Assembly (NCBI RefSeq): GCF_002994745.2
Contig: NC_037091.1
Location: 30,258,612 to 30,322,611, forward strand
DNA length: 64,000 bases
Direction: 5' to 3'
From: Rosa chinensis
Taxonomy: Eukaryota > Streptophyta > Magnoliopsida > Rosales > Rosaceae
Each line of letters opens with the position of its first letter. Positions within the stretch are counted from its first letter, which is position 1. The notes under the pieces are model-generated. The model had not been told where the DNA came from. It did no database searches and saw nothing but the letters and a program-made list of their open reading frames with translations. A program made the position numbers and the translations under genes. Shown here one piece after another: positions 45,318-59,296 of the stretch.

Positions 45318-46668
45318 TGATAGGAGCATTTTATGCGACGTGTATATGGTTAATCCCTATATTAATCTTTGTTAGTTTATTCTATTTTCTCTTTATTTAT
45401 TTACTTTTGTGTTTATTAGGTTTTTCGGAGCAAATATACAAAAAGAAGATAATATTGAGAAAAGATACGCAAATAAAGAAAAGCTTGAAATCCTAGCCCA
45501 AGCAGAGGACCTTGACGGAACGAGAAGCCCAATTCATGGAGATATTGCAGCAAATTATGGAGATATTCGCAGAGATATTGATGATGACATGTCGAATTCT
45601 CATTGGACAAAGTGATGTGGAGAAATCCTAATTCAATCAGAGAATTAAGAAGTTGATTTTCTCTACACTTTAAGGACTCTCAAACCAAAAAGGAATGAAG
45701 GAGGACTCAAGAGCACTATCAAAAGGCTAGAAAAGCTAACGAAAAGACTCTTACACGCGAGAATCAAGCAAGAAACCCGAGCAGAAGAAAGCAGATCAGC
45801 CATCCACCGACCAGTCGGCAGACGACTTTTCCAACTTGATTTTTAGGGTTTTTCTGTTTTACTTTGCTTATGGATTCTTTTGTGCTTCCAATTCAGACCA
45901 TGTGCAACTAAATTCTAAGTAGTTAGGGCATGTTGAAGCCCCAATCAGGATTGTATGCCATGCTATGACATTTAATTAGTTTTTGTTTATTCAATGGATG
46001 AGAACTTAATCACTATTTTTACATCGATGATTTCTTTATGTGCTTTCTTTGGTGGCCAACTTAGATTGCATGTTTAGGATTCTATTGCTATGAATGATCA
46101 TTGCCTGTTCCTTTTAAGAAGGCTCCGTTGAAAGTTCTAGAGTAGTAAATTGTCTATAAGGCGAGTGATTAGGTTCCTAGATTAATTGAGACGCATCGTA
46201 CTCATGATGTCTTGTGATGTCTCATTTTTCTTAATCTTAATGATTTCTATGTGTTAAATATAGAGTTACGTCAACCTAGATTGCATTTTAGGAAATAGGT
46301 TAGGTGTAGAGCGTCTCTCACCTAGCATACAAGTAAGGAAAAATAATAGGTTGATTCAGGCGTTGGGTTAACTTGAGCATCTTCATCCTTAGGTAAATAA
46401 GTCTAGGTTAAACATGGTTTCCATACTTGATTGTTTGGTAGTGGATACATTCCCTAACTTCTGCTTCTCTATTGATTCTCAATCTTAAGCAACTTCATTA
46501 TTTGTTATTTACTTTCAATTGTCTTTACAAATTTCACAATCAACTCCTAAACTCGGAAAGTCTTACAATTAGTTCCATAAGTCCTCTGCGGGAGACCCTA
46601 CTTCCTTATTCTACAATTGACATTCAAATCGGTAGTAGGAAAATTGTTGGCATAAAAATAATCGATCA
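45318..46668 (+). repeat. 3' LTR of the Athila element
   Basis: 1351 bp, TGATAGGAGC to ATCGATCA, then TSD GGTTG. One CCGACCAGTCGG motif (45807-45818), against two in the 5' LTR. Confidence 0.94.
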
Positions 46669-46673
46669 GGTTG

Positions 46674-46812
46674 GTCGGCCCATCCAATTTCACTAGCAGC
46701 AAGGGCGATTTGCGGCACCAGATTTCAGGAATGGTGGTGGCAGCTTCACGAGGCGGTTGGTTTTTTTTTTTTTATGATTAGTAAGACTTTGGGTCGTGAC
46801 ATCATAGGGGAT
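46674..46812. other. Short flank between Athila and the LARD-like element
   Basis: Continuation of the sequence interrupted by Athila at 36190. It contains a T run at about 46759-46774. No gene. Confidence 0.4.
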
Positions 46813-48804
46813 ATAACGTCCCGAACTTGAAATTACTGTTTTACTAGTCATTTGGACTGTAAACGACTTTTACTCTTACTTTAATTGTCGTTTTGGTACT
46901 TTTAGTGGCCCTAAAGTTGACTTTTTGTTCGGGCCAAAATTTGAGGAAATGTTCTTCATGAAAGTTGTAGGGGACGTTAAACCGAGTCCGTGGACATGTG
47001 GTACACTTAAATCGGAGTTCATATGTGAAAATTATAGCTTAAAATGTGAAATTTACTGTTCATGGTAATAAATATATATATATATATATGGAAAGTTACC
47101 ACTGTAGGTTTCGATTTTTGGAAACCCATGGTAACTCTCTCTTTCCTCTTTCCCCGACCTCTCTCCCTCTTCTTTCGGTCTCCCTCTGTCTCCGTCGACA
47201 TCGGCGCCGTCGGGCCACTAGAAGGCGAGCCCTGGTAAGTGGTCGACGCGGCTTCTCCTCCTCTACACGGCTGTGGCCGTGGGTGGTGATGTTTTGGTTG
47301 GAAAAGTGAGATTGAAGCCTAAAAGCTCGACGGTCCCATTTGATGAATTCCGGCGATTTCTTCCGGTTCCGGCCGTCTCCGGCCACAAGACCGACGTCGA
47401 AGGAGCGGTTTTCGCCAACGATCATTTTCCTCCTAGTCTTGAGCCACGATTTGCAGCGTGGAGGGAGAATTGAGCAAAACCCGATCCTAGGGTTCTTGAA
47501 TTTTCTGGGTTTTGCTTCACCGGCCAATTTTGTGCAGTTAAAGGTAAAATTGGATTGAGTTGCAATTGAGAAAATTGTTGGGTCTGTTGAGTAGGTTGTG
47601 CTGCCAATTTTTGGTGGTCATAGGAGGTGGTTGCCGGCGGCGCGTGGGGCCCACGCGCTGCCACTGTAGATGACCCGTGGAGGCGCGTAAGTCAGGTGTT
47701 TGGCTTTGGTTTTTAGCCTGTTAAATTCTATAATTGCAGTAGAGCTTGAAATTTTGATTTTGATGAAGATTGGAGAAGTTTGGAATTGTTTCCAAATGTT
47801 CCGAAGTTTAGGGTTTCGATTAATGAATTACGAGAATCCGACCGTCGGATATCTCTCGGTTCTGACTTAGAACCTTTAAGATAATGAATTGGTATTAGTG
47901 GTATAATTTGGGTTGAATCCGAGAACAAGTGGAGAGTTGATTTGTGAGGTTTTGATTATGGAATTCATATTAAATTGTCGAATTGTCGCTTACGGAATAT
48001 AATCATGTACAGGGCGACGTACCGAGCTCCGGCTCGATGAAGGAACTCGTATACGTGATCATCGGAGTACTGTGAGTGGACTTTTGTTTTTAAGTAAATG
48101 ATGCATGCATTTATTTCTTTAAGTATGCTCTATTTAATTAATATATTACCTTTCGAGCATATGATTTAAAATTTCGGAGGTTGATTCGTTTTATCTCGTG
48201 GTTTTACTTCGACAATGATTTTCAGAGGTTGGTTATGATTTATAATATTATTTGAAGAATTATTTATTTCCGAGGTGACTTCTGGAAAATTTTACTTTTT
48301 AATCATATTCTATTCGTCGAGTTGAGATTTTAAAAGATTTTCGAAATGGGATTTCGATGGAATATTAGTTTATTATTGAACTTCCTTGCTTAATCATTAT
48401 TGATCCGAGAATATTTTTGGTGTGTGGGACACGCCGTTGATCTATCGATTTATCTCTTTTATATTTATCGACTTTCGGTTTCGGCATTGGGAATGCCTTA
48501 ATGATGATTTTGAGATTTTCTGGAATATTATCGGAAATGGGATTTCCTAAGGAAATTATAATGATTTATTATTTCTCGCCCATTTGTTTATGATTTCGAG
48601 ACTAATTTGGCTTGCGGGGTCACGTCGTTGAATACATGGATTTTATCTTTTGAGAAATGTGGGGAAGCTATATGGATTTACTGGTTTTCGATGATTTTCG
48701 ATGATTTTTTCCTCACCATACGCGGGTCATGTGATTAGGTCTCCTCCTCACTGACTTTGTGTCTGTGAGTGGCAGTTGAGGTAGCTTATTCTCCTCCTCA
48801 CATA

Positions 48805-51800
48805 CACTATGCCAAAAAATGTATCAGACGACAGACCGAAACTGTTGTCTGATTTGGAGTGCCACCGTTGTAGAGCGAGCCGTTGTCTGTTGAAAATTCA
48901 GACAACGGTGGAACACAGTTGTCTGATAAACAAACAGGCAACGGGTATGTGGTATAACTGTTGTGTGATTGCTCGACAGATGGCTCGGCAGGTGTCATGC
49001 GCAGCTGCGCAGCAGTTGAAGTGCTGCCTTCAGACAACAGTGTTTGGTTTCAAGCTGTTGTATGTTAAGCATATCAGACAACATACTTTTATTTTTTGTG
49101 TTGTCTGATTGATCCTCAAACTTCAGTGCTTGGACTAGATCTGTTGTATGATCAACATTTGGGACAACGGAGTTCAATTGCAACTGTTGTATGATTTAGT
49201 TTTTGGACAACAGAGTTCAATTGCTTCTGTTGTGTGAGTATAAATTAGAACACACTACTTTGTTATAAACTGATGTGTGATATGAATGATTACAGTGTGG
49301 CTGTTCCATTTTTGGCTATTCAGACAACGTTGAGTCGTCATTATATCTATTATGTTGTCTGATCATTTGAACATCCATTCCTGAATTAAATTGGTCCATT
49401 TACCAAATGAACAGTAGTTCATCAAATGTAAACATTGCAAACCATCAAATGAGTAATCTATCCAATACTTTAAAACTTCAAAAGCAAAAATGGTGCGCAT
49501 TTCCCAATCATCTAAGCCAACATTTAAACTAAAAAAGCATTCTAGTGCATGCCCATCTACTTGGGACATCAAAAGCTGATACACATTTATGTTGTTCCAA
49601 AACATCGCACATATATGGTGCATGAAAATGTACCATCTACTTGGGTCTCTTTGGGTTTTGTGGTTCTTCTTCACAATCTGCAAATGTTGCAATAAAGAAG
49701 CTTGCTTTTTGAAAATGGAGGACTTGAGTTGTTAAAGACTTGAGCTTTGAGGCGGTTTTGCTCATCTAGGGAAGTGTTCCATACCTTGCCACCACAAATG
49801 AAAAAAGAACAAAAAATTTATGTAGATAGAAAAAATAAAAATTGCAAAGCACTACAGTCTCCAATGTAACAGAAAAGCAAAAACAAAAATTGAAACAAAA
49901 AAATAAAGTTACATTTGCTGGAAAAATAGCATACCTTGCCACCATAAACCCATTCCATGAATTATATGTTCTTTCAAGTCCAGTAGAGCAACTGATATCA
50001 AAGACTTACGAACATATATACCTGTGGACCGGGGGGTATTGTGAGAATTCCAACATATATGAGTTGGAATACCTGCGTTGAAGAAGATATGGCTCCAGTA
50101 GGCCTTTGAAATCTGCAACCATTGAAAATCTAAGTTTCTTCTTCATTAGTGTCGATCATGAAAGTGAAATGGCTACTGATAAAAATTGAGAGAGAGAAAA
50201 TTAATAAAAATGAAGATGCAAAAGGCTGTTTTCCTGCAGCTAATATTAAGAAACTTGGTAACTTTGTGCAAGCTGCCTAGATGGATGTTCACAAAAATCT
50301 AATATTTTGAATACAAGACGTTACTCTAGTCAGACTCATTCCATATTTCCATTCAATCAGGATGTGGTACACATGGTGTGGCAAACAAGTCAGCCGCCCC
50401 ATTAATATGGCTTAATTGGGTTGTTATTACAAGAGTACTTGATAGTTTTATTTTGTTCTGGAGAGAATAGCTCACATATCACACAAAATTGTTAGAATCA
50501 GTCAATTGTAGAGACACCCCATAAATCTACATTTATGTCTGCAACTCTATGCTAAATTAAAATAACATCAAGCTATTGCAGCCTAGCATAGGTATAAACC
50601 TAGCAAGGTACCAGAGGCATATGTTCAAAAACTTCAATAAGAGAACTCACCAAATCAGTAACCAAATTATAAGTCATTAAATATAAGTATTATTACCAAA
50701 CACAAAAATCACTTGAGTTGCATATGGCTCCAAAAGACTTTTTCTTCACTTTATTCTCCTAAAAACGTATAAACTAAATTTTATGTTTTCTTCAAATTCC
50801 ATTCAAGCAATTTATGTACAAAGTATTTACAACACACACAGATCAGAGGTCTTCCATTCCAAGTAAGAAACCAAAATATTTATATGTTTCTGCATTATTA
50901 ATCATATATGATCTCACAAGTATATTCAACAGTACCGCTAAACCCGAATTAGTACCTCTGGAAAATATCCCAAAGCCAACAGTGCCTGGCATCCACAGTC
51001 AGACTTGCAAATCAAAAGAAAAGTCATTAAGACCATTAATATTGCATTGAGTCGTCATATGTTCACAATCAGCAAAATGCATTCAGTTCCACCTTGCAAG
51101 AGCACATAGTTCCCACAACACCCATAAAAATTCTTCAGTGTTTGGAGAATCAAAGAAAGTCAAAATTACCATTTTACAAGGGTGATCATTGCTTTGACTT
51201 TAGCATCCATATCTGTATATATAACACCAGAGGCAGCAGAGAGTCCAACGAATTGCCAAAGACCAGAAGAGGCTTCCACAGCTTTGGCTATAGACCAAAT
51301 ATAGACATCACCTTCGGCAGATCCAAAATCAACCTAATTGTCATTTGATTAGACATTGTTTGGTTACACGGTTACAACCTTAATTCTGAAGTAATTTCTT
51401 GGCTGAAATCAGTGCCAACCTGATAGGCAGGAATCAAGGCCTAAGATGAAGGCATTTCGAAGCACTCCTAGCTTCCAATCCGAATGTTAAATGCCAAAAA
51501 GATACAAGAAACTGTAGTTACAATTTGCAATTACATGACAATTTAATTCAAGATAAACCTGCACATCTCAGACTCTAACTACAACAGAAATTGCATTTAC
51601 ATAACAGTTAGTACTACTTTATGACCGTGATTTCAACCTACTTAAAATTTCAAATCATGCCTACGGATGAATGTAACTCATAAATTAGAAATATATTAAC
51701 AGAACTTATCATCACAACACTGATCATGACTTTTCCAAAAGAAAAAAATAAAGAGTAAAACTTCATAGTTCACATAGCAATTAGAAGGCCAATAATCATA

Positions 51801-53984
51801 TGCACCTGGAATCAGATTCATTAAACTAATGCAGAATGGAGTGCTTACTTCAAATTCTATGTATCCAAATAGTTGGAACAGAGAGTACAATCCCACCTGC
51901 AATGTGCAAATAAATAACATGAGCCCATTTTCGTTACACAAACAAATATATAACATGGAGGAAATTAAGAATATCTGCAAAAGATGAAGAGTATGGTCAT
52001 TTTTAGCCAAAGAGCTTCCTTTAAGCACATTGGCATATGAAAACAGAATAAAAGACTAGAATAGATAAACATAGAGATACAAAAAGGACATAAGCTAAAG
52101 TATCAGATTTCCAACAATTAAATGAATGTTAAATTCATCCACCTGCCATTCTAATGGATCAACTGATATACCAATTATGAATCAAATACGTATCAACAGT
52201 GCAAATTATTAAACTTACAAACTATTACTCCAAAACACTACATTCAAAATCCACCAGGATTTCGAATCCAAATCAACCTCCTTTAGATCGTCTAATTCAC
52301 AGCCACAAACCTTGGTGGCTAGCTACTTCCTTGAATCCTTTCCTCAAGTTTACTTACAACCAGTTTGCTTAGTACAGGCCATCTGAAACACATAATCAAA
52401 ATTGTTTTAACATAGATCATCAACAAATTACAAGTCCAAACCATATCAAGAACAGATCCGAATCATACCACAATAAACAATTACCTAAACGCACAATTAC
52501 CAAAATTTGAAAACATTATTTTGAAGTCCTAGCATCCAGGCGGTTCTAAAATCATGAGAAATTCATAACATAAATTAAAACCGAAAACGAACTTACTTGG
52601 CTCTGATTGAATCCATAGTACAGATGAATGGCTTGTCTTAATCTCCCAATCCAACAATCACAGGTTGAATGAAGCATGGACCAAACCTAAATCACAAAAA
52701 CGAAAACACGATTGGGATTCATATGCTATTAACATTCAACACTAGCAAAAAATTACACCAATCAAAATCAACACTAACAAACCCTAACCCTAAGAGAAGA
52801 ACAAGAAGTTCTAACTTACAAAATCTAAGCATCAGTGGCAAGCCCGGAGAGGCCGAGGAAGAGCCTATTGCTGACTCTATAAATCTTCTTGAAGTAGGTG
52901 GCAATTGACTGGAGCTGAACGGGAAGGCGGCGATCGGAGGCGACGGCTAAATCGGACTACCCATCGTCATCGCTTCTTCCTAGTCTTGGCTGGTGTGAAA
53001 TCGGAATCTGAAGTCGGGAAATTTTGGAGCCGGCAATGTCGATTCAAGCTGCGACTGAGCCGTCATCATTGAGACTCTGTTCGGTTCCTCCGTGAAAAGA
53101 GACAGTCGAGGGAGTGAGCGGAAGAGAAGGAGGTGGTGGTGACCGTGTAAAGAGAGCGGGAGAGGAAGGAGGAGAGGGATAGGGTTTCGAGGAAGAGCGA
53201 GAGAGAAAATGGGTCGCCAGTTTGCTATGTATTGTCGAAGAGTCGAAGACAACGTGAACGAGACAAAAGTGGGAAATCTGACTAAGTGACCGCGTATGTG
53301 AAAATTTTCAACTTTGTGTTTTCCGCGTTTTTTAAAATTTTGTATTCAAACTATAGACAGTAAAAACTGATGTTTTGACTTTGTATAATCAATTCAGACA
53401 ACAGATAAATGAATTTTCGTTGTCTGATAGTCTACACTGAAACTTCATTTTAGGGTCCCAACAAGCAAATCTCCCGCTTGGTGCAAATCACAAATTCATT
53501 TCTTCCGCCTAAGATTACTATCGAACATTTACACAACAAAAATAAGCAATTCCGTTGTAGGAGCTTACAATCGTGTACCATCATTTCACCCAAAAATTGG
53601 CCTTCTTGGGGCTACTCACTCTCATTTTGGGGTACATATGATTTTCTTCCAAACTTGCACGACGGAAACAAAAAAATGTGTTGTATGTTATTTTGCAACT
53701 TACTCTCATACAACATATACAACTATATTGTTGTGTAAGGTGAGTCAAAATTTCGACCCAAATTTGAGCAAGGTGAGGAGGAAATTTTTTTTACATTCAG
53801 ACAACAGACAAATCCTTAAAACTGTTGTACAATAATCTTGGACCCAAAAAATTTGATGTATGACCTCCTTATACAACGCCAATCTCATTAAACCTGTTGT
53901 GTGAAGCAGTTTCAGTGATCACACAACGGAAATTTTTTTTTCGTTGTCTAAAAAGTGTAGTGTGATGGATTTTTTGGCATAGTG
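48805..53984. mobile_element. CACTA element 1, 5.2 kb, non-autonomous
   Basis: Termini CACTATGCCAAAAAAT and (minus strand) CACTATGCCAAAAAATCC. TSD ATA (48802-48804 and 53985-53987). Subterminal regions (about 48820-49370 and 53385-53960) are filled with GTTGTCTGA/CAGACAAC and ACAACGG words in both orientations, the subterminal repeats typical of CACTA elements. I find no TNPD or TNPA transposase. The interior is AT-rich and intron-like with a GC-rich segment at 52830-53250 near the right end, which on the minus strand looks like a promoter or 5' leader. None of the short ORFs is recognised. Confidence 0.9.
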
Positions 53985-54186
53985 ATACTTTGTGTTTGTG
54001 AGTGGCAGTCGAGGTGATTTATTCTCCTCCTCACGTGGGTGGCAGTCGAGGTAATGTTCTCCTCCTCACACAATCTATGTGTGAGTGGAAGTCGAGGTTA
54101 TTAGTTCTCTTCTTCGCACAATCTATGTGTGAGTGGCAGTCGAGGGTAGGTAGAGCCTGGGAGGCTCCATTCCCGTATGGTGAAAT

Positions 54187-57100
54187 CACTACTAGGATTA
54201 AGTTCATAGACATCAATCCACAACTGATGTTAAAAAAAAAAAAACCGATGTCTTAGTGGGTGATGTTAAAGATCGCCAAAACTAAGACATCGGTTCATAA
54301 ATGATGTCTAGTTTGCAACGAGACATCGGTTTAAGGTTTAGAACCGATGTAAAAATGTTAATGTGATCACCATTTTGGTGTGTTTAGCTATTGTCAAACC
54401 TTCATATTTTGGCATTAGATGCTTAATGAAATATAGGTCTAACAACACAATTATCCATTTTAACATCGTTATTGATTTAGAAACGATGTCTGATAATATT
54501 TTAGACATCGGTTCCTGAAGAAGAACGATGTCCAATGCTATGTTGGACATCGGTTCCTTGGTCTATATCGAGTCCATATTTATGCTAGACATCAGTTTTT
54601 GTTTATATATCGATGTCCATAGTAATGCTAGACATCGGTTTTTGTTTAAGAACTGATGTACATTGTCTTTCTTGACATCGGTTTTTATTTAGTAACTGAT
54701 GTATGTTCTCTTTCTTGACATCGGTTTTTGTTTCCAAACTGATGTATTTTCTCTTTTCTGACATCGGTTTTTATTTTCAAACTGATGTAATTTCTGTTTT
54801 TTGACATCAGTTCTTCGATCGGTAACTAATGTTTTTTTCTTTTCTTGACATCAGTCTGTGAATTCAAACTGCTGTTATATCCCTTTCGTGCTATATTTAG
54901 TACTAGAAAGTTTATCCACAAATAACATGAAATTCCAATGAAATTCAAATATTAGGTAATTGCATTAATTTCTATCCAAAATTAGAGCTTGAGGTAGCTT
55001 CAAAAGTTTTGCACAATAAACCCTAACCTACTTTAAGGATAGTCTAGAAGATACCACTACTGCAATAACTACATGCAGTATAATTTGTCCGCAATTCATC
55101 CTGATATCACTACATCTACTACAAAATGGTCAGCAAAATCTAGCCTTACTCAAAATCATATTGCTCTGCAGCATTGACATGACTGCGAACTAAAGAAACA
55201 AATTCATGAAGAGCATGGACGGCAACCGGCTCCAGTTCATGCAAAGTAGTTTCTTGCTTTAGCTCCTTTCCTTCAAGATCCTGCCTCTCACTCGCCCGAT
55301 CCAAATCCTTGTCATTCTGATCTGGGTAACATATAAAATCATGGCTCTCAGCAAAAAGAGAAATGCCGCTTGTATAAACATGCACTTCATCTTATATGTT
55401 AGCACATTCCAAAGGATAGTTTAGATCTGATCATCAAGAATTAGCCTAAATAGAACTTTTGGATTTCCATCTTATATTATCAAATTCAGCTGCATAGTTT
55501 ACTTCATTTGGAATAAAACAGAACAACCAACTTTCTTTACCTTGAAAGTTGAAACATGGAAATAATCATTTTAAGCACAAAAATTATCCTAGTTTACTTG
55601 ATCGAGTTGATTATCACGGTACCAGAAACTAACAATTTCCAGTGCTCCATTTGCCTTTTTACAGGTGTTCCAAACTATATTCATTTGATCATGTCTATTG
55701 CATCAACTCCCAACCAAAAAGGCCGTAAACTAATATTTTTTCTTGTGGTAGTTATGAAGAAAATAAAGGGTACAATTGAAAACCTGAAGTCGTAAGAGAG
55801 GTACTGCAATGCATCACAAAATTCTCCGACGTCGAATGCCGTGTCAGCTGCTGCATTAGTCTTTGTGACCAAATCACAAACCCCCAATAAGCAAAACAAA
55901 ATAAGCAATTCAGAAGTGAAATAAAAAGATGGCATGACATACCACTCGAGTGAAATATATTACAAACATACAAGAGTTAAACTGCATATCCTGCCGCACC
56001 TAAGTATCTGCAAAGAAGAAAAAAAGAAAATAAAGGAGGCCTGAGCTACTAGCTCAGTGAGTAGCTAAACGAAATTAAAAACATATGTTTAACACTATGA
56101 ATATATAATTAAATTTAAGAGTAAAGTTTAAGCAGGGGAGAACGATGAATGCCACATGATTAAATAAGTGAGTGCTTTGAATTGAAATAAACTTATGTAG
56201 CACCAACCTGCATGTTACCAATAAGAAATGCAAATAGTACCAACCCACACATTGAAACAGAAACTGCAAAACAAATTTCCCAGATATGGGTACTTGTTTT
56301 GAGGCTTTGACCAAGAGAACTGCATAACAGATACTGAAATCAATCAGAAGCAACTCAAAAGTGTATAAAATATCTTTAATATATTCATATGTTACATAAA
56401 CGCATAAGAGAAAAAAACACTACACATAGGATAATTGCAAGTGTTGTTGTACCTATTCGTTATAGGTGAATGTACTTCCTCAATCTTGAATATCTATTGA
56501 ACATTAAAATGACAAAATGAAATTTCAGGTTTGTGCAATAGAAGAAGCTACAAAGTGAATTTGCTTGCACACATTCACATATCTTGAAGATTAAAAAGGC
56601 AAGGTTTAGGGTTGAGACAAAAAAATAGCTAGAAGTAAATCTTTCATTTCCAAAGTAAAATAAAAGGTAGATCAAGAGGAAGCTTGAAGTGAATTTGCTT
56701 GCACACATTGACAAACTAGCAAAATTAGTAATCCAACACTATGTTGTTCATTTCCTAAGAAACTGTTCAAAAGGAGTGTTATGGATACTATGGTCACACA
56801 TATATAATGGAGCAGCTTTAGGCAGTAGAGGATGATAGCAGTCGATCATTAGTTGTTACTATAACTTTCACTTTTGCATGTCTGCACGGAGGCTGTAAGA
56901 ACCAAAGCATAAGAAAGCAAGTTATATATTTAAACAAAGCAAATCTCAAGTGGGAAGCACTAAATTAATGTCAAAGAACATTGGAATTATGAAAGGTTAG
57001 TCAGATATCAAAACTGTCATCAAAGATTACAAGAATAGTATGGAAACAGCATAATAGATAAACATGAAGAGAACAAGGAGACTTAAGTTCTAAACTACTG

Positions 57101-59296
57101 AAAAATACAAATCTTGCTATATATGATAGTACATCACATACCTAACCCTTATTGCCCCTGAACTGCATGTTGTGACAGTCATGAACAAGCAATTCAAGAA
57201 ATATATGAAATACTAATGCGTTTTGGGTTTTTCGTTTTGCAATGAATAATTTTCACAGCAACATCTGTGCGTGAAAGCTATCAATGTGTGCTAGATGTAT
57301 TCACAATGTCAGTACTCCACATCCTAACAATGTCAATTTACTAAATGAAGTGCAACAATGACAATGTACAATGCTCCTTAAAGGAATAATCTCTTTGAAA
57401 AGCTACTTTAAAGAAGTAATTAACTAGGATATACTTTGATACTTTGATTAGATAATTAACTGATTGGTGTAAACAGTGGCACCAACTGCTAGGGAATATC
57501 AACAACTAGCATCCAATCCCTTTCTCTTAACTATGCACAAATGGAGTGCCCCTAATTCAACGATCCCATCAAGAAAGTATCAGAACTTGAAACATCGCAC
57601 GCAAATTGATCAGCTGAATTATATAGTACTAACTGAGGTTTTTGTTGGCATGAGTTTGCAGTTCCGATATTCAAGTTAAATTAATGTGTTAACAATTTAT
57701 TGTTGAGGTAAATATCTTTGCAAAACTCCTTTTCTTAAGCACTAATCCTTTAGTTCTTTGACATGCATGATTCCAATCCCAAAAAGTAATACCATCTCCA
57801 GAAATGGTAAAGATAGACAGACTGGCAAGAATTATGGCAGTTGAAAGAACAACGGTGAGCTAAAAGAGAATTACGTACCCATCATAACGCAGCTGAACAT
57901 TCTTTTTCAAAGCCAACAATAGTTACACATAGCTGCAATAGGTTGGAGATTATATCAACTCTCCTCGGGTATGGTGAACCATTCATCTGACCTTCACATT
58001 AAGACACCCTGCTCCAATTTGGCTTTCTACGTCATCATCCTTTCTTAGAGGAATCGAAGCAATTGAATTCTTCTGTGGCCATCCAAAAAATCTGCGCCTG
58101 AAACTGCCATTTTAGCAGAATAGATAAACATGAAGAGAACAAGGAGACACCTAATATTTAGTTCACATCCCTCAGGTATTTTGCATATATTCTGTTTTCA
58201 ACTAATGCACATAAAATTGACATCCTAAAATTTCACATTGAGTAAAGAGACCTACAAACCAAACCATATTGAGTAAAAAGAGGTTGCAGAGATAATATCA
58301 GTGACTGAAACAATGACGGTTTCTGGTTGCAATTGCTACAAGAAAATCAATTCCAATTGAATAGAAAAACTGAAAGTGAGGTTTGATTATTACCTGGAGA
58401 AGATGATTGAGGCCTTGAGAGCTTCCCGTTCTCTTTCTAGTTCTTTGTGAAGAAGAAGAAGGCGCTTAGCTTCTCAAACACATTACAGCTACCTCAAAAC
58501 CCATTACATATACCTCAAACACAACCCCCAAAACCCAGAAACACAATCCAGAAACGAAATACCCATCACTCCATCAACAACTACCAGATTATCAGCAAAT
58601 TTTCGACTACCCAATACCCATCACTCTATCACCTCCAAATTACACAAACACCCATTGCAATATCGAAAACCAACAACGAAGGAATCTAAAAGGCACTGAA
58701 CATGAAGAGAATTTCAAGCAAAATTGAGAGGATAAAGATGAAAGTGATACCGTCGGGGTGGAAGGAGAAAAGAGAAGGAGGAGGGGCAAGGCGGAGCTCC
58801 GGCGTGGACTGCGTCTTTGGCGAATCTGGTGAATTTGAGAAGAGAGATGAGAGAACAGGTGTGCCAAAGGAAGAAGAGGAGGAGGATAGCGGAGGCGGAG
58901 GCGGAGAAGGAGGAGAGTGGAGGCGGTGGCTGCAGCAGAGAGTAGTCGGGTGCTGGTCGGAGGTGGAGGATAAGGAAGAGGAGGACGGGTGTCGTGGTGT
59001 CTAGGGTTTGAGAGAGAATTATCGCGTGGGAAACTGACTCAAGTGTTGGAGGCAAATGAAATTTTGTTCCCCCGCCTCATCAATTTTGTAACTTAGTCGT
59101 TTCCGCGCTTTCTCAAAATTTTGTAAAAAAACATAGACATCGGTCAAAAAATGATAACTGATGTTAATTATACAAATAGAAATCGGATTTTCAAGAACTG
59201 ATGTTAGAAATCTCTTTTACATCGTGTGAATTTCTGACTGATGAATTTATGACTGATGTCTATGACATGATGTCTATTAACATTATTCTAGTAGTG
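54187..59296. mobile_element. CACTA element 2, 5.1 kb, non-autonomous
   Basis: Termini CACTACTAGGATTAAG and (minus strand) CACTACTAGAATAATG. TSD AAT (54184-54186 and 59297-59299). Subterminal repeats are of the type GACATCGGTTTTT and AACTGATGT, about a dozen between 54240 and 54880, plus several at 59130-59290. The interior lacks recognisable transposase. The minus strand has exon-like pieces (55146-55385, 55790-55870) and a GC-rich putative 5' leader at 58700-59050. It inserted about 200 bp from CACTA 1 in the same LTR. Confidence 0.9.

Larger units (their letters stand above)
36191..46668 (+). mobile_element. Ty3/gypsy Athila-type retrotransposon, 10.5 kb
   Basis: 5' LTR 36191-37562, 3' LTR 45318-46668, TSD GGTTG (36186-36190 and 46669-46673). 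LTRs start TGATAGG and end CGATCA (TGAT/ATCA). The primer-binding site TGGCGCCGTTGCCGGGGA (37568-37585) matches the 3' end of tRNA-Asp, as in Athila elements. Domain order GAG-PR-RT-RH-IN. About 25 differences and one 21-bp indel separate the LTRs in some 1350 bases (about 2 percent). The open frame is broken at least five times, so it is not autonomous. No envelope-like ORF follows the integrase. Confidence 0.95.

Noticed and set aside
47096..47527. 143-residue minus-strand ORF, repeated at 63565-63996
   Set aside because: It looked conserved because it occurs twice, but both copies are in LTRs of one element, so the duplication reflects the LTR pair and not selection.
54240..54880. Regularly spaced repeats that could be taken for a CRISPR-like array
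   Set aside because: They are CACTA subterminal repeats in both orientations, inside an element with proven termini and TSD, in a plant genome.
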